From Desmodesmus armatus (lineage: Eukaryota > Chlorophyta > Chlorophyceae > Sphaeropleales > Scenedesmaceae), in assembly GCA_007449985.2 (NCBI GenBank), contig VIIQ02000032.1:372001-436000 (forward strand): a DNA stretch of 64,000 nucleotides, given 5' to 3'. Made by a program: the position numbers and the translations under genes. Below, piece after piece: positions 11,501-22,000 of the stretch. The notes under the pieces were generated by a model that was not told where the DNA came from, did not search any database, and saw only the letters and a list, made by a program, of their open reading frames with translations. Numbering within the stretch: the stretch's first letter is position 1; each line of letters opens with the position of its first letter.

Positions 11501-14500
11501 ATCCCTACAAGGCTAGTCGAACTATAAAGTGTGCTCACAGTTGTAGGCGCCGTCATCATCAGGGTCCAGGTCCTCACTGCTCTCCAGAAGGTCCGCGATG
11601 ATGTCTGCACTGCCGCTGTTGGCTGCAATGTGCAGACCCGTCGCACCACTGGCTGTGCGGCTTGCCTGGTCAGACCCTGCAAACAATAGACAGCCGGGCG
11701 GGTGCAAGGGAGTCAGCAGGATGCATGAGGGACTATGCAGCAAGCTCACAGCAGGACAGGAGAGGACTTTGCAGGAGACGTTTTATTGAACACATGCAGT
11801 TTGCGATCCAGCTGCACCCCCATGCCGTGCAGCAGCTGCTCTGGTTTTCCAATGCTGCCAGTGTGCGAGGGACAAACACTGTACTTCTCCTGCAAACATG
11901 CGCTTCTTGTCATGGTAGATCAGTACAAGCTGCACCTCAGTACAATTCGAAACCATGAACCCAACCTCACCTGCTGCTAGCAGCAGCTTGACCACAGCAC
12001 TGCTGCCGGGGCCGGCCTTCTTCCACAGCTGCTGCTGGTCATAAAAGTGCGCCAGGCAGATCTTTGACCGCGTCGACGCAGTGGTGATTGGCCCAGCGCA
12101 CGCCAGGTGCAGCGGCCGTATGCCCCCCGGCACAGCAATGTCAGCAGCAGCGCCTGCATCCAGCAGTTGCTTGACCATTGCCTGCTTTTGGCCGGCCACC
12201 GCGTAATGCAGCGCTGTCCATTTGGCGGTTTCGTCAACGCAGTCAATGTCCGCCTGGTGCTGCTGCAGCAGTGCCGCATCGATGACGTCCTGCATACATG
12301 GGCGGTTGAGGTCTTGTGAGGGGTTCAAACTTCAGTATGGAAATGTGTGAGGGGTCACAGCCTGAACATCCAAAACAAGTCCATGCATAGATAGCGATGT
12401 CCCGGGTATGAACTGTGTCACAGCGCAACCCCTGCCTGACAGCTTGATCATGTCATCTTCCAAGTGGAAGATGAAATGATCAAGCTGTCAGAGAGAGAGT
12501 ACGATGTGCCACAATTTATGCCTGGGTGATCTCCTCCATTCTTCCCGCCTGGATTCAACCATGTCAGGTGGGCTGCTGCAAGGGACTCACTGCTGCTGCT
12601 TGGGCTGTGCAGGCAGCCACCATCCTCGTGTACCAGCACTACCGCTGGCCATTTGAGTCTGTACTGCGATTGTTGTGGCTGTGCGTCAGCCACTCCCCGA
12701 AGACACCGAGCTGTGGACAGCCTGAACCTCCTGAAACCTCCTGAGCGCACAGCCTCACACCGGCCGCCGAAAGTCTGCTCCCTACTTACCTCTGCTCGCT
12801 GCGCCGCATCATGCAGTGGCGTGGTCTTGCGTTTGGCTGATGGCGCGGCGGTTTTCCCTGCAGCAGCGGCATTGCCACCCTCAGGGCGGCTGTTGTTGCC
12901 GTCTTTGCCGCCATTGCCCCGCCTGCCGCCGCCGTCGCCAGCAGACCCGGCACCGCCGCCACCACCACCAGCACCTGCAGGCGATCCCGCCCCTGCTGCC
13001 TCCCCATTTGCGCCGCTGCCGCCCTGGCTACTGCCGCTGCTGCCATTGCCGGCGCCGCTGCAGGAGTTCCCGCCGCTGCCGCCGCTGCTTGCGTCATTCC
13101 CGCCGCCGCCGCCAGCGCCGCTGCTGCTGGCGCCACCGGCATGGACTGCATCTGCGCCGGCTGCTGTCATGCTGCTTGCGCTGGGCGTGCTGTAGTCGCA
13201 GCTGTTGCGGCCTGTGACGCTGCTGCCGTGCTGCTGCTGGGCTGCGTTGCGGGCTTCGGTTCCGCGCCGCTCGGCACGCTTCAACCGCTTGATGACCTCA
13301 TCACTCTGTGGCAAATCAGCAGACCACAGTATGGGGCAGCAAGATGAGGACCAACCCAATACATCCAGACTCTGGCAGCAACTTGCCGCGCAAGCCCACA
13401 TGCAACCTGAGCAGAGCACTAGTGCCAACTCCAATAGCGCTTCCCTCGCCGCTGCAAACCACCGCCACAACGCCTAACGCACCCGTCCTCCGACCCCAGC
13501 TACCAAGTCACCCAGCACCAAACACCCCAAGCCCAGCGTGACAGCACAGAAACAGGCCACTTCTGACACCCTCATTCCCACTCACCGGGATGCCAGTCTT
13601 CTGAGCAAGCAGCTGCACCACGTCCACCGGCGCCCCCAGTCCGCTGTTTGCCTTCTTGCCATGGGGCCAGGCACACCCGGCCTCCACAAGCTTCTCCACC
13701 ACGTCGATGTGGCCCACAGCAGCGGCCATCTGGGCGGCATTGCCGGTGTTGGGGTCTGCAAGGTTCACGTCAGCACCAGCAGCTGCATGGCAAGCAGCAC
13801 ACGGCAGCCTCAGCACCCCGTAGGAGGCTGCTGTGCACACAAGCAGGTACCGCGAACACAACACACCCCAACATGCAGATTCACCCTCAGCCTCAGCACA
13901 CATCTGTTTGGTGCTGACGCCGCAGACATGTCACACAGCCGACGCAACTGCACAGCATACGCAAGCCAGCGATGCTACAGCAGCTGCTTTCCATTACCTT
14001 GTGCATGTTTGCCACAGTGTTCAACTAAGAGCAAGCATATCCACCAGGTATACGGTCTGTCGACGCGCCAGCATGCCCCCCACCCAAAAACACAGCTCAC
14101 CGAGCAGCAGCTGCAGATGCTCCAGCGAGCCCCGTGTAGCAGCATACATCAGTGGGCTCCAAATGGGGTTGGCGCTGCGCAGCAGGTTGACATCCGCCCC
14201 CGCCGCCAGCAGCAGCCGAATGACCTCCGTCCTGCTGGCCTCTGAGGACACTGCTGCATGCAGCGGCGCAAAACCCTCAGTAGGGTGCAGCTCGTCGGGG
14301 TCGCTGCCAGCCTGTCGGGACAGCGGGAGATGGCATGACAGCACAGCAGTGAGCAGGCGCGAGACGACACAACAGGGCAAGATAACAGCGCAAACAGCGG
14401 GCACAGGCAGCCCCTGAACGTCAAGCAGGTAGCCACACCTGTAGACCCTGGCAGTTTGACACTGCAGCTGCCAAACAACGGGCACATCAAATCAGCATGA

Positions 14501-16030
14501 CATGAACCAGGCAAGCAGCCACCCCAAGCGCTGCTAGCAGCAAACCAAGCTCAGCAACAGCATCATCACAGCGCGTCCAGCTGTACCAACCCCACTTGCC
14601 TGTATAAGCCGCGTACACAGCTCGACATCTCCCCTGGCAGCAGACATCACCAGCGGCACAGGGAAGGGGCTGGACTTGCTGGTGTTGGTGTCCGGCCGGG
14701 CACCGTGATCCAACAGCAGCAGCGCTGTCTTGGCGTCCGCATACGCTGCCAAGTTGAGCGGCGTGGTGCCGTCCTGTCGCGTCATGTTGACGTCAGCGTT
14801 GCCCTCCTCCAGCAGAGCCTTGACAGCTGCATAGTGCCCGCAGTACGAGGCGCAGGTCAGAGGCGTTTCCCCTGCACAGCACAGCGCAGATTCGATGGCA
14901 ACACATGTCAGCCGCTTGCACTACCGGGCCTGGGAGCCAAGCCTCCCACCATAGTCAACCATGATTTGTATTCAGGCTGCACACGCCATACGGGCAATGC
15001 AGCCGGCATATGGCCAGCCCTGCATATGGTCCACGTCCGCCCAGACCCTGCAGCCTCTAGCACATCCCCCCACTTTCCCTTACGCCACGCCGTCAGACCA
15101 TGGGCCACCTACCTTTGTAGGCCCTGTTCTCCCGCGCATCCGCCCCAGCTGCCACCAGCAGCCTGATAACATCTGCGCTGTTGCTGCAGGCCGCAATATG
15201 CAGCGCTGATGCCTCGCTGGTAGTCACGCAGCTGGGGTCTGCGCCAGCATCGAGCAGCAGCTTCACTACTGTCGCGCTGCCTGGGCCCTGCGTGCCCCAC
15301 AGCCGCTGCTGGTGGTAAAAGCCTCCCATCATCAAGCTAAGGGCTGTGTGCGCTGTTGCGTACAGGGCCTTGTCAGCACAGGCCATGTGCAGCAGGGTGA
15401 AGCCGCCCGGGCCGTGCAGCCGCTGGGCTGCACCAGGCTCAACCTGCAGCAATCAAGCACATGCGGTGTGCTGTCGATACCTTCGCTTTTGCAGAGAGCT
15501 GCCCAAGAAAAGAACCGCATGTGCGGTGATACGACTGTTGGCGCCGCCCACCAGTGCACCCACGCTGCTGTCAAGGTGCAAACACTGCAAGCGTGATCAG
15601 CCCTGGCAGCACCAACCAACAACCAGGGGTCTCAACTAACCAGACAGCACGCGACGCTGTACAGTGCAGATGACACCCAGCTGCTGTACAGGGAAAATTG
15701 TTCGGGCAAGCAAGGGGACCGCGATCATCATGGAACTCTGAACACCATGAAAAATAGGTTTTGATTGTAGTCTTACGCAGGGGTTGAGCATTTCTGCAGT
15801 TGTGCGCTGCTCAGTAATGCCAAGCCTGTCACCACCACTCCTGACTGTGACAGTCAGTAGACTGTCAGGTGGACTCACGTGCTTGAGGGCTTCCTCAACT
15901 GCATCTGCATCCTGCGCTGCCACTGCTGCCACGAGATCCTTCTCTTCAGGACCAGCTGTTTTCAGGTCCTTGCTGAAGAAGGCTACCAGGATCTCGTCCC
16001 GGGGACCCTGTATAGACTGCAGCAATACAG

Positions 16031-16068
<38 letters not shown>

Positions 16069-17839
16069 TGCAACAGAACAGCACATTATTGGGTTGCATG
16101 CGCCACAAAGCCCAGGTACACGCAGACCCGATCTACAATCACCTGCTATTGAAAGCGCAGCACACGCCACAGCACAGTGAGCAACAGCCGGAACAGCCCA
16201 CAGCAGAATGCACAAGCTTGCCTACATCACTTGCTCGACAACAGCACCTATCAAAACAAGTGCAGCAGGACCCCTCCAAGTCCACAGCCATCACTCACCA
16301 AGCCACCCAGATGCAGCGGCAGCTCCCGAGGTGACAAACCCACCAAACCACCCAAGCTGCTGTCGCTGGTGTCCAGCTCCTCCTGTGCATCCTGAAACCC
16401 CTCAGCATCCTCGGTATCTGCATCTGTCACCAGCCCCCCAGCAGCAGCAGCACGAACAGCCAGCACCTCCAACAGATCCCGGCTATTGAGGCCGGTCAGC
16501 GGCTGCTGCACGTCTTGCGCATTGACCGCTGCACTGCTGCCACCGCTGCTGCCAGGCGTCGCTGCCATGGCAGCTGACCCCGCAAGCTTCGCTGCTGCCT
16601 TGCCTAGCTTGCCACGGAAGACCTCCATCCAGCCGCCCTTGGCAAACAGCTGCTGGCTGGTAGCTGCCGCAGCCGCCGCTGCAGACGCTGACCCACCCTT
16701 GCTGGCCTTAGCACTGCTGCTGCCGCTGCTGCTGCAGCCGCCGGCAGCCCCCAGCAGCGCGCTGCTGCTGCTGCCAGTGAGCGAGCTGAGCTGCCCCGAT
16801 AGCAGCGCGCTCGCGGCCGTGCTGCTGCCTGCGATGGCTGCAGCTGCTGCTGTAATGGTGCTGGCATCCTGCGCAATCTCTATCAGTGGTAGTGGCCCCT
16901 GACCCTTCATGGCAGACTCGAGAGCCTGCTTGAAGGCCAGCACTGCCTGCTGCACAGACCCGGGTCTAGAGAGCAGAAGGGGCAGCTCTTGTCCGTGCAC
17001 TTCTCATGCGCTGCCACTGCAGCCTGCACTACCTGTGCCGATGCTGCAGGGTTTCCCGCCGCATCCGTCGCCCACTCCAAAGCTATAGGAGTGCTTGACA
17101 TTGACAGCAGTGCGTGCAGTGGCAAGCCCTTGACATCGACCTTTGCTGCGACGGATCGCCGCCTGCCGCCTTTCCCTGACCCATCTGCGCTGCTGCTGCT
17201 CCCGCCGCCGCTGCTGCTGGCGTGGACGGCATGCACCGCTTGTAGGGAGGGAATGGTGGGTGCCTGCTGCTCTGCATGGCAGTTGGCAACTGCTGCAGCC
17301 GCTGCAACTGTGCTGGCTGAAAGCATGGCTGCTGCTGCTGCCGCGGCCGCTGCAGCTGCTGCAGGATCGGCCTGTCTGTAGGATGCTGCGCGACCTTTCC
17401 CTGCTGCTGCTGCAGCCTTGCTGCTTGGTGCAGTGCTGCCTGCTGCAGCAGCAGCTGCTGTGCCACCACCACTGCTGCGACTACTGCTGAGCTGACCAGG
17501 ATCTGACTTGCGAGCAGTGCCGGCAGTGTTGCATGCACCAGCTGGTGCAGCAGCTGCTGCTGTGCCTTGACTGGGCATGGACTGGACTGAATCTGCTGCT
17601 GCTGGTGCTCCTGAGGCTGTAGCTGCTGTGCCAGCACCCTTTGTTGCTGGTGCATGTGCTGTGACTGAACCTGCAGGGAGGACGCCTGCAGTGACTGTTG
17701 CAGCTCCAGGATTGCCTGTCCCTCCAGCTTTGCTGTTGCTGCTGGAGTTGGGCAACGGAGGCTGGCTAGAACCTGCTGGACCTGCTGTGTGAACTGCTGC
17801 GCGGTTGATGGCTGTCTTGCTCGCAGCGCCGGAAGGCAT
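5299..17839 (-). CDS. Giant ankyrin-repeat protein with polyglutamine tract and C-terminal RING-HC finger
   Basis: Probable E3 ubiquitin ligase, inferred from the RING; the target is unknown. Exons: 17839 (ATG) to 16299 with one uncertain intron near 16950-17032; 16016-15879; 15443-15113; 14871-14600; 14311-14101; 13782-13586; 13305-12790; 12289-11971; 11676-11539; 10893-10808; 10489-10223; 9829-9712; 9325-9135; then 8819 onward into the 3' part. Phases agree at every junction from 16299 to 8819. The N terminus is Ala/Ser/Gly-rich. Two homologous ankyrin blocks follow (15.4-12.8 kb and 12.3-9.1 kb), each ending in an EAGC.WPHGK segment and a basic KRAERRG/KLAEKRG start of a low-complexity tail: Gly/Ser-rich in the first, polyGln in the second. 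The C terminus is a C3HC4 RING (CGVC, CKHLVACVQC, CPVC) with stop at 5299. The first intron after 14600 is GC-AG. The join between the polyGln frame (stop near 6689) and the RING frame at about 6550-6760 is unresolved. The RING could belong to a separate transcript. The 5' end may include upstream exons. Confidence 0.75.
6878..8180. repeat. CAG/CTG trinucleotide-rich region encoding polyglutamine
   Basis: Dense interrupted CAG/CAA runs on the minus strand give Gln stretches of up to about 17 residues in the ankyrin-RING exon, for example near 7340-7390. Interruption by CAA and other codons suggests selection for Gln at the protein level as well as repeat slippage. The complementary strand reads as a long Cys-rich open frame, which is an artefact of CTG/TGC repetition. 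Confidence 0.85.
9391..9432. repeat. 21-bp tandem duplication in an intron
   Basis: A 21-base unit rich in ACAGCACAGCACAGCAAGAT occurs twice in direct succession, inside the ankyrin-RING intron between the exons at 9325 and 9712. Confidence 0.75.
9452..9515. repeat. Partial copy of an ankyrin exon border
   Basis: This is a near copy of 9281-9333, which is the 5' end of the exon starting at 9325 plus its splice acceptor. The minus strand again reads an acceptor CAG followed by GGASYEVTDPQKGNPAS, against AGASYEVTDPDKGNPAQ in the true exon. The copy sits in the upstream intron and would act as a decoy 3' splice site. Confidence 0.8.
10755..10792. repeat. Telomere-like CCCTAA/CCCTGAA motifs
   Basis: A short run of AACCCTAACCCTGAACCCTG units lies in an ankyrin-RING intron. 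It is degenerate interstitial telomeric sequence, C-rich strand on plus. Confidence 0.6.
12436..12491. repeat. Near-perfect 56-bp palindrome
   Basis: Two 27-base arms (12436-12462 and 12465-12491) are inverted copies with one mismatch and a 2-base centre. The palindrome is in the ankyrin-RING intron between exons 13305-12790 and 12289-11971. It can form a cruciform in DNA or a tight hairpin in the pre-mRNA. Confidence 0.9.
16032..16068. repeat. Intronic (CAG)n microsatellite
   Basis: About twelve uninterrupted CAG units lie just upstream (on the minus strand) of the exon at 16016-15879. On the transcribed strand this is a CTG run forming part of the 3' end of the intron, so its length could influence use of that acceptor. 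Confidence 0.85.
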
Positions 17840-19064
17840 AGCCCCGCAGCTGTGTAGGAGTCGCTGCTGCTGCCACCACTCAATGCAGTGGCGCCCCAAC
17901 TGGAGCAGTAAACCTCAGGTGTGTTGCTGCAAGATGATGACGGTGAGGCACAGCAGCCAGGCACTGGCACCACCATGCACACCAGCTGCAGCACCACAGC
18001 ACACTGTGCCTGAGCAGCACAGCAGCACCCTTGCACGGGTGTTGTGGCGAGCGAATGGTTGAAGATCAAAATGAAGTAAACACTGCGCCTAACACGGCCT
18101 GCAAGAGCAGCAGATTTAAGACAGGGAAGCCATCAGCACTCCGCACTGTACAGTAGGCGCATGCAGGCGCCAACCGTTGTCTCACTGGCAGATCTGGGCC
18201 CAGCAGTGGCTAAATCAACAACATCGCATGCATACGCGCCCGATACTGGCGACAGGGAAAGAAAGCAGTGGGCAGGGACAGCAGCAGTGCGTGTGGACCT
18301 ACCTTTGCGCTTTGAATGTGCGTGGTAAGCGATAAGCCTTCAGAAAATGATGAACAGGCTGGCTGCACGACCTCCTCAGACCGCTTCCTCGTTCGGGCTC
18401 TGCTGCTGTCCAGCGTCCGCAAACGCAGCGACTTTCAAATTAGAAAAATATCCATCAACCTGCACGGCTGCTGCTGACGCATCCACACGAAGGGCCCTGG
18501 GGGTTAGGTTCTATCTAGCCAAGGTGGTGCAGGAGATAAAGCAAGAGGAGGGAGGGGGGCAGGGTGGAAGAGGGGATAGGACAGGTGTTGGAATGTTCAT
18601 GAAACTGAAATTGGCGAGTGGAGGGCCATGGTGGACATCCTGTTGAGTGGGGGACCATCGGATGGTGGGGGTGTGGCACTGCGTGGGTCTGGGGCAGCGG
18701 GCCACCATGGACGCTCCTGTAGCTTCGGGTAGCTCAGTCGGCTTTCATGAGCTTTGCAGCACCACAACATCAAATGTATTCTTGGCAAAGTCATGTGCAC
18801 AACAAGGGCATGCCACAGCGAGTTCTGCCCCATCACAGCTGATACCACCTGCCCCATCAGCAGCCAGCCTAACCTTATCTTACATTGTGCAACCGGCCAC
18901 CAACATCACTCGAGCAGGCCTGCAGGCACACCCTGTGCAATGAAAGCAGCCAGGCTGACTTTTCTGACCAAGCCTAGCCGGCACCATAGCCACCTCAGTC
19001 AACGGGTCATGCCACTCCCGCACTGAGCTGCTGTGAAGGGTCAGCTGACTGCGCTGCTCACTGC
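17840..19064. other. Intergenic between ankyrin-RING 5' end and VTE4 3' end
   Basis: No supported gene. It should hold the ankyrin-RING promoter and possible 5' exons, and the VTE4 3' UTR. A minus-strand frame at 18210-18422 ends in a good donor (AAG|GTAGGT near 18302) but lacks an ATG; it could be a 5' exon of the ankyrin-RING gene. Confidence 0.4.
18890..18894 (-). terminator. Possible TGTAA polyadenylation signal of VTE4
   Basis: Minus-strand TGTAA lies about 170 bases after the VTE4 stop codon. Position and known chlorophyte usage are the only evidence. Confidence 0.35.
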
Positions 19065-22000
19065 TCACTGCTGCGGCTTGACTCCTGTAATGAGCACAAA
19101 CTTGATAAGCCCCATCCTGAACCCTTGGGCCATCAGAGGCATCACGAGAGCACCTGCAGGCAGCACCACGCACACCATATAGTTTCCATACCTGCTTCAC
19201 GCACATGCACAGCATAGCATAGCATAGCACACCCTGCCATGCTCAGCACAATGTACCGCACCCTGCATCGCATGTGTCCAGTAAGACTGACATGATGCCA
19301 GCACATACACTTTTTGTGGGTTACCCAGGGGGCGGACTCCCACCGGCTGGCCACACACAGCAATCAGGCGAACCCAAATGCCAGCACATACAGCCCACAA
19401 GCCTTCGTAACGTCAAAGACGTCAAGCCACGACCCACATGCTGGACGCTTTGTGTGTCACCTTGAGCTGTCTGTGCACCCTCAAGCACGATCAGCAATGC
19501 ACACCAACTGCCACGTGCGATGCAGCCACAGTGCGGTCAACACACAACAAATGCAGCTGTGACTGCGTGTTGTGACCGCCCCCCCCCCCCCCCCGGGGCA
19601 TTGCGCACACTGACGGCTTGTGAGCATGTCATCTTGCTCGAGTGAATCGGTGTCAGCACCGGTCAAAGCCCTGCCTCACACCTCCGCGCCCCAACACCGC
19701 CCAGCCAAGTGCAACACCCACCCAAACCACCCCACACCGTTTGTTGGTCGCACCTTTGATGGTTGTCCAGCCTGCCTTGAACAGGCCCATGATGCCCTCA
19801 CTGGTCAGTGCACTCTTCACCACCTCAGCCCAGAAGGGAGCTACCTCATTTGACCAGTCAGCTGTCTTGATATCCTGCAAGCCGTTTGCTTCTGCAGGGC
19901 AGCGGGATGGCCACAACAGCAGGATAACCAGGACAAGCAAGACCAAAAGCTCAACACCACAAAACCTTGATTGGCAGGGCTCAACACTGCCACTGCCAGG
20001 TCATGCTGTGCCTTGTTCAGTGCCACATCAAGCGTACCATTCACCGCAGCACTCGCTGACAGGCATTGGTAGTTGAGCACGGGCAGCTCCCACAGTGCAG
20101 GCACTGCAACACAAAATTGCAGACTGGCCACAACACCTGCAACACACACCTGATCCCCAGTGCCTGGGGAAATCACACCCCTGGTGACACCACAGAGCAG
20201 TATGGGAAGAAGAATGTTTGTGCTGCCCTGGCTGGTCTGCTCAGACTAATTTCCACCAGCTGGGACTCATGTAACAGTTGAACTAAAAGACACCACACTC
20301 ACCAAACAGGCGTTGGTAGTCTGCCACCGAGCACCAGGCTGGCAGGTAGTATGCGTCGCAGATCTTGTCCAGCAGCATGCGCTCATTGGGGTTGAGGGAG
20401 GCCTCACCAGGCTGCAGCACACGGTGGCACCACGTCACAACAAGCACACGGCCCCCTGCAGCGGCAACAGCACATGTGATGTCATCAGTCTCTGAGAGCT
20501 GTGGTCAACAAGAGCCGTCTTTGTCTCCTTTTTGTCAAACAAGCACACGGCCCCTGCACAGCGACAGCAGCAGCATGGCAACCCTTGGTGGTGCACTCGG
20601 CAGGTGTGACGGGGCAGCACTATTTCTTGAGTCAAAGTGCATTTGACTGGATTCTAGGCATGAGTGAGGACCACATGCTACAGTGCTATGTGCATTACCG
20701 CACATGCATGTGCATTGCACAGCACAGCACAGCACCCCCGAGCTGCTTGTAGGGACCCCTTGTATGCAGAGGTCTGAGCGGGACCATCGAGCTGTGACAA
20801 CAGTGAAAACAGGGCACTGTGCATGCATCAATGCACGTCCAGGCATCAGGTGCGTTCTGCTGAGGGATGCTGGCTCTGAGACCAGTTACTGAGCTCCCAT
20901 TATGAAACAGACCCCACAACAACACGTCATGCTGTGCAACCGATTTCCACGAGTGCAGGTGCTGCAAGGTGCACTTACAGCACCACGCCACCAAGCTGCT
21001 CCTTTGCCAAGCCACTGTACTGCCGAAACACTGCACTTGATTGCCGAAACACTGCACTGTACTGCCGAAACACTGCACTGTACTGCCGAAACACTGCATT
21101 ATACTGCCTGCTCGCTGCACTTCCTGCCTGATGTTGCTCACCTGGTGCAGCCACGCGGCACAGCTCCCCTACAAAGCGCTCCTTTTGTGGCATGTGCTCT
21201 CCGCTCTCCTGCAGCAGCAGCCATCATGCAGTGTGTACCTTTGCTGGCAGTACAGTCGGCCATTGTGTGCTTGTGGTACTGAAGCTTGCAGGCTGGGAGC
21301 TTGATGCCGACCAGGGCAGAAAAAATGGGCCACTAGAAACCATGGTTCATTGCGTTGCACACTTTGTCAAGCTATTGATGCGTGCCCCGTGTACGCTGCA
21401 CAGCACACGCCTGAGCATGGCTTGACAAGTGTTTGAGGCGTGCGAGAGGGGGGGTGGGGATGCACTGCGCATTGCATGCAGCCTCTTATGAATCTGTATA
21501 CCAGCTGTGCTGCAAGCCAGCCACAGCTACTGTCCTCACAAGAAGGGGTGTTACCCACGTTGTTGCCAAGCATGTTGCCGTCATGTTGAGACCCACCACA
21601 AAACCATGCCAACCATGCTGTATTTAAGACTTCCATTGCAGTGTCTCTGCTGGAGATGACAGTCACACATGTCAATTGCATGTTCATAGTATGCTAGCTA
21701 CTAGCTGTGTGACACAGGTAATCCCTGTGCTAACACCCTGCGCTGCCCATGGTGAGACCACTCACCATGCTCCACACCAAGTCAAAGCTGTTGTCAGGGA
21801 AAGGCTGCTGGAGGGCGTCAGCAACCTGAACAGCCGCCATCACAACAACACGAAGGCACGTCAGCTTAATGCAGGTGGTGCCGCTGCCTTGTCAAGCCAA
21901 GCCTGTGGCTGCTTCTTCTGCTGCCCCGCTACCATGTTATGTGTGCAGCCTACAACAATGGATGTAGCCGTGCACGTGGGCCTCCTCATGCAATGCACAA

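Noticed and set aside
17083..18069. 328-residue Gln-rich minus-strand frame
   Set aside because: It overlaps the frame that continues into the conserved N-terminal part of the ankyrin-RING protein (AAKVDVKGLPLHALLSM...); the Gln-rich reading is a shifted frame of Ala/Ser codons.
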